The notes beneath the pieces are model-generated. The model saw only the letters and a list, made by a program, of their open reading frames with translations. It was not told the origin of the DNA and did no database searches. A stretch of DNA of 64,000 nucleotides. Origin: Fontibacillus puldeungensis (GTDB taxonomy: Bacteria; Bacillota; Bacilli; Paenibacillales; Paenibacillaceae). The stretch lies in assembly GCF_042678945.1 (NCBI RefSeq), contig NZ_JBHTLM010000012.1, positions 1 through 64,000 on the forward strand, written 5' to 3'. How positions within the stretch are numbered: position 1 is the first letter of the stretch; each line of letters begins with the position of its first letter. This document shows, piece after piece, positions 35,356 through 42,407 of this stretch. Made by a program: the position numbers and the translations under genes.

Positions 35356-35525
35356 ACGATAACGTTTCCGCATTCACGACGTTCAAGCGGCTTAAGGCAC
35401 GTAGTGCCGGGTGGCTCTGCCACTTAGCCGGTTGAATTTGTCCGGTGACACGGCTTCCACGAAATGCCTCTTTCGGACCAAGGGTCGGGTGTCCCGGCCC
35501 GCAGCGTTGAATGCGATGTTATCTG
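35356..35525. repeat. attC-like repeat 38 (complete, family B)
   Basis: Left CGATAACGTTTCC, box GCATTCACG; P2 GTTCAAGCGGCTTAAGG closing on CTTAGCCGGTTGAA; P2 carries two sub-hairpins (GGCACGTAGTGCC, TGGCTCTGCCA); right GCGTTGAATGCGATGTTATC. Confidence 0.87.
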
Positions 35526-35545
35526 TAGCCGATGCCTTCTTCGAA

Positions 35546-36079
35546 CTACTCAAAAGATCTTGCTCTTATCCAATATCTTTGGATTATTATTCCGTCTATC
35601 TTAACTTCAGATTCAAATTTTCCGCCATTATTCTTTATTGTCCTAGCAGAACCTATATTGTCATAGTCACAAGTAACTAAGGCTTTATCTATTCCAATAT
35701 CCAATGCTTTCTTTAAAGCTAACTTTAATAATGTTGTTGCATAACCTCTTCTTCTTTCACTTGGCCTTATACCATACCCAATATGTCCACCACTTTCTAG
35801 TAATGAAGCATTTAGTGTATGTCTTATATTCGTAGCTCCTATAATTCTGTCTTTATTCTGATCAAAAAGCCAAAATGTTGAACTATTCACCTTGCCTTCA
35901 GCTAGATCCTTAGAAGTTCTTAATCTATTCATTTCCGTTAGTAATTTATCAAAATCAGAATAATCATACCGTAAAACAAATGGTATCATACGCTCTCCAG
36001 TGCTACTCCACTCTTGAACCATATCAATATATGCTTCCTTGTAAAGTGTAGATGGTTCAACTAAATAGATGGCTTCCAT
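35546..36079 (-). CDS. GNAT family N-acetyltransferase
   Basis: 177 residues starting MEAIYLVEPS, with GGGAGG before ATG 36079. Acetyl-CoA motif HIGYGIRPSERRRGYATTLL, then KALVTCDYDNIGSARTIKNNGG, a standard pattern of Firmicute GNATs with Q/R-x-x-G-x-A. Substrate unknown. Codons upstream of 36079 are repeat sequence. Single-gene cassette. Confidence 0.87.
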   Translation of the reverse strand: MEAIYLVEPSTLYKEAYIDMVQEWSSTGERMIPFVLRYDYSDFDKLLTEMNRLRTSKDLAEGKVNSSTFWLFDQNKDRIIGATNIRHTLNASLLESGGHIGYGIRPSERRRGYATTLLKLALKKALDIGIDKALVTCDYDNIGSARTIKNNGGKFESEVKIDGIIIQRYWIRARSFE

Positions 36080-36114
36080 GAGTATTCCTCCCAAAAGTAT
36101 ATAAGCACCGGTTT

Positions 36115-36278
36115 CAGATAACGTTTTGTATTGACGACGTCCTGGCCCCTTAGAGTCGTTGCTTATAGTTATGAGGCTTGCCGAACTCCTAATGTAGTGA
36201 CGTCCCGACGGGCTTAGGGGGCTGGATGTGGTCACTCGCTTCTCAGAGTGACCCGGAGCGTCAATATGATGTTAGCCG
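36115..36278. repeat. attC-like repeat 39 (complete, compensated box pair)
   Basis: Box pair is ATTGACG/CGTCAAT instead of ATTCACG/CGTGAAT, a double change preserving pairing. P2 is atypical (CCTGGCCCCTTAGAG...CTTAGGGGGCTGG); right GATGTTAGCCG. Confidence 0.85.
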
Positions 36279-37039
36279 AAGGAAGTTCTGGAAGCAGCCA
36301 TTGTATTTAAAGCGTTCTCAAAATAGCTATATACTTCATCTGCAATTCCCAGAAACTCTTCAACAGGTACATTACTATCCAAATAACAAGCATACAGATA
36401 ATCAACTAAAGCGGGGTCAATCTCGCAATAGTTTAATATGGCATTCTTCATCTTAATAATGTCATCTTGCCATACACCTGTATCTTCTAAAACCAAAGAG
36501 TATAATGCACGAATTAATCTCTTAGAATAACCTTTAATATATCTAGTTTTCATTGTGTTATCACTAGCATTAGAAAGTAAACGATGTATACGATTTACTT
36601 CCTCCTTGGTCTCTGTATTTAAGTCTAAAATGAACTCTGGAGAAATAATTATCGGTGGTACTTTTTCACCAACGTCATGACCATATATGCAAACACAAAT
36701 TATCTTAACCCAAAAACCCCACTCATTCGGTTTACTTAATACATCGTCAATCGAGCAAATGATCGTATCAATCTTAGTTACTACTGGATATTCTTCCAAA
36801 AGCCTGTCTTTAATGTTTGACAATCTTTCGTAATCAATATCTTTGGGATTTACACATACAATAGTAAAGTCTGCATCTGACTTAAAAGGTTTAGCAGTTC
36901 CTTTTGGAATCGAGCCACACATATAAATGCTATGAATCTTACCTTTAAATTCGGTAAGTATATGATCTATATACTTATTAACAAAATCCTTATATTCACT
37001 TTGTATTACAATTCTATTTATAACTTTTTCTAATATCAT
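36272..37039 (-). CDS. Nucleotidyltransferase-domain protein
   Basis: 255 residues. Pol-beta-type signature CGSIPKGTAKPFKSDADFTIV (G-S then D-x-D) near residue 42-62, with a third acidic residue likely in KIDTIICSID. The C-terminal helical part (HRLLSNASDNTMKTRYIKGY) resembles aminoglycoside/lincosamide nucleotidyltransferases. Substrate is unknown; it could equally be an antitoxin-like MNT protein. Its last three codons and stop run into repeat 39, a tight fit showing that the coding end and cassette end coevolved. Confidence 0.75.
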   Translation of the reverse strand: MILEKVINRIVIQSEYKDFVNKYIDHILTEFKGKIHSIYMCGSIPKGTAKPFKSDADFTIVCVNPKDIDYERLSNIKDRLLEEYPVVTKIDTIICSIDDVLSKPNEWGFWVKIICVCIYGHDVGEKVPPIIISPEFILDLNTETKEEVNRIHRLLSNASDNTMKTRYIKGYSKRLIRALYSLVLEDTGVWQDDIIKMKNAILNYCEIDPALVDYLYACYLDSNVPVEEFLGIADEVYSYFENALNTMAASRTSFG

Positions 37040-37069
37040 ATAAACTCCTCCTCAACTAAGAACTTCGTT

Positions 37070-37217
37070 CGCCTAACGTTCTGGTATTCACGAAACGCCC
37101 CAGCCTTAGATAGCTGTTATCTTAGGCTGGGGCGTTTGTTGTCTGAGCTTCTTCCATGATTATAAATCTGGACAACCGAGGGGCGATAGCCCCGATGCGT
37201 GAATACGGTGTTATCGG
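37070..37217. repeat. attC-like repeat 40 (complete, family A)
   Basis: Left CGCCTAACGTTCTG, box GTATTCACG; P2 CCCCAGCCTTAGATAGC; P4 GGGGCGATAGCCCC; right GCGTGAATACGGTGTTATC. Confidence 0.88.
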
Positions 37218-37243
37218 AAGTACTTGCCCTCCTGATCCACTAA

Positions 37244-37636
37244 TTATGACTTCTCTAATAGTTCTGTCACTATATCATTTATTTCAGAAACGATCTCATC
37301 TTTCGTCGGGAAATCTTTCATTCGAATTAAATCAGGTTTTAATTCTTTTATAATATGTTTTGGTAACCTACTTACTAAACCATGAAGTATAAAATACTTC
37401 CATTCCCCATCATTTGTATTAAATATTTCCTTTAAGTGTGGCAATAGATCTTCTTGATAGTTAATTACAATGTTTTCTATATCTTGAGCAATTGGCCAAT
37501 TCATATCCTGCAACCACTTAAGTAAATCAGGTAATATTGGTTTCATTTCTTCGAGTGTTTTTGTTTTTAATTGTTCTACTCTTCCATAGTCTTGCTTATG
37601 TTTTGGAATTAATTCGCGAATATCCACCGAATTCAC
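37244..37636 (-). CDS. DUF5071 protein
   Basis: 130 residues, helical, with the family's ILPDLLKWLQDMNWPIAQ near the middle and HLKEIFNTNDGEWKYFIL after it, resembling HEAT-like helical pairs. Function unknown. No strong ribosome site is visible (GGTGAATTC just before ATG). Single-gene cassette whose ends share ACTTGC in inverted orientation. Confidence 0.75.
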   Translation of the reverse strand: MNSVDIRELIPKHKQDYGRVEQLKTKTLEEMKPILPDLLKWLQDMNWPIAQDIENIVINYQEDLLPHLKEIFNTNDGEWKYFILHGLVSRLPKHIIKELKPDLIRMKDFPTKDEIVSEINDIVTELLEKS

Positions 37637-37678
37637 CTAAATCCTTAATGAGTTATATGTTTTAAATTTGCAAGTATT

Positions 37679-37845
37679 TCCTATAACGTTGTTGTATTCA
37701 CAAACCCAAGAGGCTTAAGGCAGCTTGTTGCCGGGTGGCTCTGCCACTTAGCCTCGCAGGGTTGTCCGCCTGAAACTACTTCTCGAAATGCCTCGGGCGG
37801 ACCGAGCAGCCGTGAGGCTGCGACGCGTGAATACGGTGTTATCTG
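37679..37845. repeat. attC-like repeat 41 (complete, family D)
   Basis: Left CCTATAACGTTGTTG, box TATTCACA; P2 CAAGAGGCTTAAGGCAGC; P4 GCAGCCGTGAGGCTGC; right GCGTGAATACGGTGTTATC. Confidence 0.86.
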
Positions 37846-37858
37846 ATGCATCCGCCTA

Positions 37859-38350
37859 CTATGAATTACTTACAAATTTCTCTCTATATTTATCTGGAAT
37901 TATCCCTACAATTTCTCCACCTGGCATTGATATTACCTGCCAATGTTCGCACCTAGGATTAAACGCGACCCCAATGTCCCAGCTCTCATATTGTTCGTTA
38001 TACCCATGCATATAAAAAACTGACCCATCACTAAATTCTAATATCAATCCAGAAGCTTCAATCGAGACAGTTGCATTTACAATTAATTTATTCCTAAACT
38101 CCAATATCATTAGCAATTCTTCATATTCCTTAATATCTTCGATATCCTCTTCATTCTTTGGGAATTCAAAAGGCATGCTTTTGAAAATACTCCATCTTGA
38201 AGCAAGATTTATATAGATTTGACCTTTTAGTTCTAATACGTTTTGTTCCGAATTTGATATTAGTACTTGCGGGACAGAGCCAAATCTTAAACCATCTATT
38301 TGCCCACCAACACAGAGAAATTTTATTACTTCCTCGAACGATACCATCAT
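37859..38350 (-). CDS. Hypothetical protein
   Basis: 163 residues from ATG 38350, 7 nt after AGGTGA. Contains GLRFGSVPQVLISNSEQN and a beta-rich C-terminus SVSIEASGLILEF-like followed by YEQYESWDIGVAF-like segments. It is soluble and acidic; no family identified. The frame nearly fills the cassette between repeats 41 and 42. Confidence 0.6.
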   Translation of the reverse strand: MMVSFEEVIKFLCVGGQIDGLRFGSVPQVLISNSEQNVLELKGQIYINLASRWSIFKSMPFEFPKNEEDIEDIKEYEELLMILEFRNKLIVNATVSIEASGLILEFSDGSVFYMHGYNEQYESWDIGVAFNPRCEHWQVISMPGGEIVGIIPDKYREKFVSNS

Positions 38351-38392
38351 AAGATTCACCTGCTTTTTGAGTAATTTACTTTGCGGATGTTT

Positions 38393-38556
38393 CAGATAAC
38401 GTTGTTGTATTCACGAACCCTCACTGGCTTAAGGGGCGCCAGCCCCGGGTCCGACGGACTTAGCCAGTGCAGGGTTGTCTGCTGATTCCGCTTCCTCGAA
38501 AATCCTCTCGCAGACCAAGGGCCGTCAGGACCGCCGTGTGAATACAGTGTTATTAG
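38393..38556. repeat. attC-like repeat 42 (complete, family E)
   Basis: Left CAGATAACGTTGTTG, box TATTCACG; P2 CTCACTGGCTTAAGGGGC; right GTGTGAATACAGTGTTATTAG. Confidence 0.85.
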
Positions 38557-38608
38557 ATGTCCCCACCTTCTTCGAATTGCCTTCCCATATTCTTTAGAGT
38601 CTTGTTAA

Positions 38609-38998
38609 CTAACGGTTTTCATTTCGCTTTATTAATAGCTTTTCAATTGTATTAAAAATCGCCTTGGTTAAAGTACCGCCGCTCCCTTTATATTCAATGC
38701 CTTCATCATCAAAAACTATAAATTTAAATCCTGAACCAATGTTCTTTATAAGCCTCATCCCATAACCATTAACATGTATCCAGTCAAATATCTCATCAAT
38801 AGTATATAATTTTAACCCTTGTTTATAGACTTCCTGTGGTGCTAGCAGTGATTCATTGCCTGTAATTTGCCCTCCAAGAGACCATTCTTCATTTTTGTAA
38901 CTGTAATATTCGTAAGCATAAACCTCGCCTGTTTCATAGGGAGATCTAAAACCTAATTCTTTAAGTCTTAAAACATCTTCTTTCTCCAGGTATACCAT
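38609..38998 (-). CDS. Hypothetical protein
   Basis: 129 residues, no signal peptide. EDVLRLKELGFRSPYETGE at the N-terminus and YTIDEIFDWIHVNGYG then FKFIVFDDEGIEYKG are the most structured parts. Family not recognised; the pattern recalls small phage-like or immunity proteins. AGGAGG precedes the ATG. It is the first cassette gene in transcription order at the right edge of the array. Confidence 0.6.
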   Translation of the reverse strand: MVYLEKEDVLRLKELGFRSPYETGEVYAYEYYSYKNEEWSLGGQITGNESLLAPQEVYKQGLKLYTIDEIFDWIHVNGYGMRLIKNIGSGFKFIVFDDEGIEYKGSGGTLTKAIFNTIEKLLIKRNENR

Positions 38999-39054
38999 AG
39001 TCCTCCTGTAGGTCAGGTTTTTTTATTTTTTCTAATAATCATTGCGGGGATTTC

Positions 39055-39125
39055 TTATAACGTCTTTCCCCCGAATTCACCCATCCCTCCTGCCACAGTG
39101 GATTTGCGAATTCGTGTAATATCCA
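39055..39125. repeat. Terminal compact attC-like site (right edge of array)
   Basis: Only about 70 bp: left TATAACGTCTTTCC, box GAATTCACC, a single hairpin around CCACAGTGG, then GCGAATTCGTGTAATATCC. P2-P4 are replaced by one short stem. The left flank (CGGGGATTTCTTATAAC) pairs with the far end of the last cassette, so this is a genuine cassette boundary. Confidence 0.6.
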
Positions 39126-39184
39126 TACCAACCATATTAAGCGAATATGGAGCTACTTATTTAGAGACTCCTTCCCCCACTTGC

Positions 39185-39655
39185 TCATCCCCAAACCAAA
39201 CCCACCAAAATAGCCAACGCAATCATTATCAAACCAAATATGAGCAGCGCTTTGCCTAGACTTTTCTTGTCTTCGTCCTCGCTAAATGCGAAGATTCCGC
39301 CTACAATCAGGCCTACGAGAGGTATGAAAAAGGTGGCTACAAATATTAGGGCAACGGCACATCCGTCTGAACGACTTTGGGTGTATTCGGGTTCATGGTA
39401 GGTGACGGTCGGCTTAGAGCGGGTGATCCAGGCCCCGCAGTATTTACATTTTTGAGCATCAGGTTCTACGGTTTCGTTGCAAATGCTGCATGTGGTTACT
39501 TTGTTTTTGGAACCTAGTAACATTCTCTCGAATTTTTTGTCATCATCCAACGTCCCTACTGGATCGACATCTTGGAGTGAACTGCCGCACACAATGCAAA
39601 TATGGGCCGTTTCCTTGTTGGCTTCACCGCAGCTTTTGCATATTTTTACTGCCAT
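39185..39655 (-). CDS. Double zinc-ribbon membrane protein
   Basis: 156 residues. Two Cys4 zinc ribbons: CKSCGEANKETAHICIVCG (residues 6-24) and CSICNETVEPDAQKCKYCG (56-75). A short acidic linker and two C-terminal membrane segments follow (ALIFVATFFIPLVGLIVGGI and ALLIFGLIMIALAILVGLV). Such proteins are common in Bacillales, with unknown function. It lies just outside the array, with the compact terminal site 60 bp beyond its stop, so it could be either the flanking chromosomal gene or the outermost cassette. Confidence 0.8.
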   Translation of the reverse strand: MAVKICKSCGEANKETAHICIVCGSSLQDVDPVGTLDDDKKFERMLLGSKNKVTTCSICNETVEPDAQKCKYCGAWITRSKPTVTYHEPEYTQSRSDGCAVALIFVATFFIPLVGLIVGGIFAFSEDEDKKSLGKALLIFGLIMIALAILVGLVWG

Positions 39656-39783
39656 GTTTATACCCCCTATGGAGCATCAATAATCCTCTGACCGAAGCAT
39701 GGTTTCAACCATCTAAGCTAAGTTACCAATTATTATATTTTATCATCTATGGTATATTGTGGCTATGAAATGCTCCCCTCCCT

Positions 39784-39821
39784 CAAAAAAACAACCCCAG
39801 AACCAATTAAGGAACCGGGGT
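39784..39821 (-). terminator. Rho-independent terminator of the DUF4855 gene
   Basis: On the minus strand: stem CCCCGGTTCC...GGTTCTGGGG followed by TTGTTTTTTTG, about 30 bp past the stop codon. Confidence 0.8.
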
Positions 39822-39851
39822 ATCTATTATCTACATATGTTCAGAGAGTTA

Positions 39852-41558
39852 CTATCTCCCTTTCATATAATCATAAGTCCGATCATAGACTTCTCTTTCA
39901 ACCGGGTTGGTGGAACGGGCCGCCTTCCACAAGGTCTTGACCTGCTGGTAGAAGGCGCTGTAGGATTGCTGCTTGTAGTGGAACTCTTCACCTTTTTGCA
40001 GGTATTCATAATATCGGCTCCGCAGGGTTTCATTGGTCAGAACCGCATCCGACAGTTCAATCTCAACGCCTAAGCCATTCTCATAGGCCGCTTTTGCGAT
40101 CGTGTCCAGCCGATCAACCGTAGCGTTAGCGTGGAACAAGTAGTTTGGCTGCATCAATGCGGAATCGAAGCCATTTTCCTTCCAATCGTCCCAGCCTCTA
40201 GCAAAATAATAAGGAATCCACTGGAAGGTCGCCCCCTTACTGCGGACATAGTCCCCGGTTTGCTTCACTAGTTCATGATCGAGCTCGCTCAGTTGGTGGG
40301 CGATATATTCGTTATACCAGTAAAACGAGGCGAGCTTCAGGTCGCTGTAGCCTTTTTCCTGCCAGCGCTTGTAGACTTCGTCCACGTACCACTTGGTGAC
40401 CTTAAGTCGATTGGCCAGCGCCGTCTGCTCCCCTACCTCCTTGACGTTCAAGTTTTCACTGACGCCATCGCCGTCGACATCCCCAAAATCGCTTTGGTCA
40501 AGCCGCGGATAGGGGATCGTAATGACAACTTTGGCCTCGTAATTGCGATCAGGCAAGGTAGACTTGGCCTCTTTTACCGCCTCATTTAATGCCCCTAACT
40601 CGTAATCGTCCCTAAAGAGCCGATCAAGAAACTTCACGAAGTGGCTTTTATTCGTAGGTTTTCCGGTTGTCGGCCCGTAATTGGCCCCGTCCAGCAATGG
40701 AGCGTACGGAATGAACAAGAATCCGTCGAACAAATAATCTTTAGGCTTCATTTCTCCATCCACATAAGTGACGTATGGCTTAAAATCCTCCTTCGTAAAA
40801 GAAATCCAATCACTCGGCTGATACTGCCATTCCCCGCTATAAATTAACACCTCATGATTGATGCCAGCTGCTTGAGCAGAACCTTGCGCAGGATATCCTT
40901 TATTGGGATTTGGCTGTGGAGGTGTCGGAATTAGCTTAGCCCCGCGAGAGCCCCAGCTCCCCATCACTTCGATTTCGTCGAAGAACGCCCAAGAGACAAC
41001 TGGGATTTCGACCTTAACATAACGAACCTGCGTCCCTTTATCTTTCATCGAATATACTTGCTTTACAGGTCCCGGCGTAGTGGTGGGATAGCTGTTTGCA
41101 ACTTCCCCCAGATTTCTCCAAGCCTTTCCATTTACGGAGATCGAGAATTCAATCCCTTTCGGGAAAAAAATGCCGTTTGGCAAATCATGAAGCATGGATA
41201 AACGGATTTCCTTGACCGATGCCTTTTGGCCTAAATCAATCGTGACGGTACGGCTCGCTTGCCAAATTCTCCCGACATAAGCCGAATCTTTAAATGACGT
41301 GCTTCCAAACACTCCGTCGGTGAGGCTGCTTCCATTTTCATCGGAATAGGCCTGTTCTGTCGCCTTAAAATGGCTGTCTACGGGATAAGGAGTTTCGAGC
41401 GTATAAGGCTTGCCCAGCGCTAAATTGACGACTTCATGGGACATTTGCAAACCTTCATCATTTTCTTCATCCTCGTATGCTTTGACCGCTTGAGGTCCGC
41501 CCAAGCTTACAATCATGGCTGCTAGCAGCAATACATTCATGGTCTTCTTCCATTTCAT
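39852..41558 (-). CDS. Secreted DUF4855 protein with discoidin-like N-terminal domain
   Basis: 568 residues. Signal peptide MKWKKTMNVLLLAAMIVSL ending near VKA. Residues ~45-200 resemble an F5/8-type-C carbohydrate-binding domain (LALGKPYTLETPYP, ASRTVTIDLGQKASVKEIRL). Residues ~230-560 are DUF4855 (WISFTKEDFKPYVTYVDG, SFYWYNEYIAH, FQWIPYYFARGWDDWKENGF, QPNYLFHAN), a TIM-barrel family near glycoside hydrolases. Probably acts on extracellular polysaccharide. AGGAGG precedes the ATG. It leads the minus-strand group with the D-aminopeptidase. Confidence 0.85.
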   Translation of the reverse strand: MKWKKTMNVLLLAAMIVSLGGPQAVKAYEDEENDEGLQMSHEVVNLALGKPYTLETPYPVDSHFKATEQAYSDENGSSLTDGVFGSTSFKDSAYVGRIWQASRTVTIDLGQKASVKEIRLSMLHDLPNGIFFPKGIEFSISVNGKAWRNLGEVANSYPTTTPGPVKQVYSMKDKGTQVRYVKVEIPVVSWAFFDEIEVMGSWGSRGAKLIPTPPQPNPNKGYPAQGSAQAAGINHEVLIYSGEWQYQPSDWISFTKEDFKPYVTYVDGEMKPKDYLFDGFLFIPYAPLLDGANYGPTTGKPTNKSHFVKFLDRLFRDDYELGALNEAVKEAKSTLPDRNYEAKVVITIPYPRLDQSDFGDVDGDGVSENLNVKEVGEQTALANRLKVTKWYVDEVYKRWQEKGYSDLKLASFYWYNEYIAHQLSELDHELVKQTGDYVRSKGATFQWIPYYFARGWDDWKENGFDSALMQPNYLFHANATVDRLDTIAKAAYENGLGVEIELSDAVLTNETLRSRYYEYLQKGEEFHYKQQSYSAFYQQVKTLWKAARSTNPVEREVYDRTYDYMKGR

Positions 41559-41609
41559 CCTCGGAACCCTCCTAATTAATAGATTTAGTCCATCGTATAA
41601 AAAATCGTT

Positions 41610-42407
41610 CTATCCAAAAGCCTCAGACAATAAGCGTAAAAAGTCATCGGACCGGTAAACGGCAGTCAATCCGTCCTTACGCCATGCCGTAGAGCCATCA
41701 TACCGACGGCGATCCGCCTGGTCTGTATGGAGGAAGCGGATTTCCAGCTCATAAGGGCCATCCGGAACCACGGGACGTCTGCCCCCTCGATCACGTACTG
41801 CTGCAGCAACAGCTAACCTCATCTCCTCCTTGACCCGGGCGGGTGCTTTGAGTAAAGCGGAATGGCGCCCGGCCGCAGTTTTAGTCGAAACGACTGGAAC
41901 CCCTTCAAGTTCGCGCAAGGCCTCGGCACAGGTGGAATCATCTCCGGTCACGAGGAGAACGGGTACCCCGTGCAGGCCGAACAAGCGAGCATCAAGGCCG
42001 ATTTCCCCGATGTCCCGGCCGTTTAGCTTTAAGGATTGCCACCCCTCAGAGGTCATCGTGTGGTCGCGAACCGCCCTCATCGTTCCTCCCATTGCATGAT
42101 AGCCAAGCAAAATCGCGCCAGTAAAACCTCCATCAAGACCGGGAAAGCGATTTTCTACACGCGTAGCTCCCATGACATATTGTGCGGCCGGATGAAGAAG
42201 CTCCGGCATAAGGTTAAATCCACTCCCATGGGCATCCTTCACAATAATCTGCTCCGCGCCTTCTACCGCAAGGGCTTCAACAACGGTATTTACTTCAGCG
42301 GTTAGAAGATGTCTTGCTTCCTCATAAAGGGACTCTCCCCTAACGAGCTGTTCTCTTAACACAACCCCTCCGATCCCCTCCATATCGGCGCTGATATAGA
42401 ACTTCAC
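41610..42407 (-). CDS. M55 family D-aminopeptidase (DppA-like)
   Basis: 265 residues. The N-terminal zinc site MKFYISADMEGIGGV (Asp-x-Glu), downstream KDAHGSGFNL and ILLGYHAMGG and the VRDHTMT segment are the M55 signature of the DppA decamer, which cleaves D-amino dipeptides. The start is GTG at 42407, overlapping the upstream gene's stop by 4 bp, with GGAGGTGATG inside that gene, so the two are translationally coupled. Co-occurrence with an enolase-superfamily epimerase suggests recovery of D-amino-acid peptides, for instance from peptidoglycan. Confidence 0.87.
   Translation of the reverse strand: MKFYISADMEGIGGVVLREQLVRGESLYEEARHLLTAEVNTVVEALAVEGAEQIIVKDAHGSGFNLMPELLHPAAQYVMGATRVENRFPGLDGGFTGAILLGYHAMGGTMRAVRDHTMTSEGWQSLKLNGRDIGEIGLDARLFGLHGVPVLLVTGDDSTCAEALRELEGVPVVSTKTAAGRHSALLKAPARVKEEMRLAVAAAVRDRGGRRPVVPDGPYELEIRFLHTDQADRRRYDGSTAWRKDGLTAVYRSDDFLRLLSEAFG

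Larger units (their letters stand above)
677..39125 (-). mobile_element. Integron-like gene-cassette array with branched attC-like repeats
   Basis: About 43 copies of a structured repeat separate small minus-strand genes. Read on the plus strand, a full repeat is: core nnnTAAC; an 8 nt spacer such as GTTCTTGT; box ATTCACG; hairpin P2; hairpin P3 (arms GTCCG...CGGAC or TTGTC...GACAA); hairpin P4 (often GGGGCGATAGCCCC); box CGTGAAT; a 5 nt spacer; core GTTAnnn. P2 falls into families: A (CAGCCTTAGATAG...), B (GTTCAAGCGGCTTAAGG), C (CCACCACCTTAAGG...), D (CCGAGAGGCTTAAGG), E (CACTGGCTTAAG). Paired short cores and boxes separated by asymmetric spacers recall R and L boxes of integron attC sites. 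Genes share one orientation, are mostly one per unit, and have varied accessory functions. No integrase or attI is recognisable in the window, so in integron terms this would be a CALIN-like array or part of a larger one. The enzyme that moves the cassettes is unknown. Confidence 0.8.

Noticed and set aside
35356..35525. Repeat as a hammerhead-type ribozyme because of CTGA...CGAAA in P3
   Set aside because: The CUGANGA box is not present; the order and spacing do not fit a hammerhead core.
677..39125. Repeats as a CRISPR array
   Set aside because: Units are 140-185 bp with internal hairpins, spacing is gene-sized and irregular, and no cas genes are present.
677..39125. Repeats as simple transcription terminators or REP/bcr-type dispersed elements
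   Set aside because: Some P2 stems could terminate transcription, but the paired cores, the directional flanks and the cassette-wise matching of ends need recombination to explain them.
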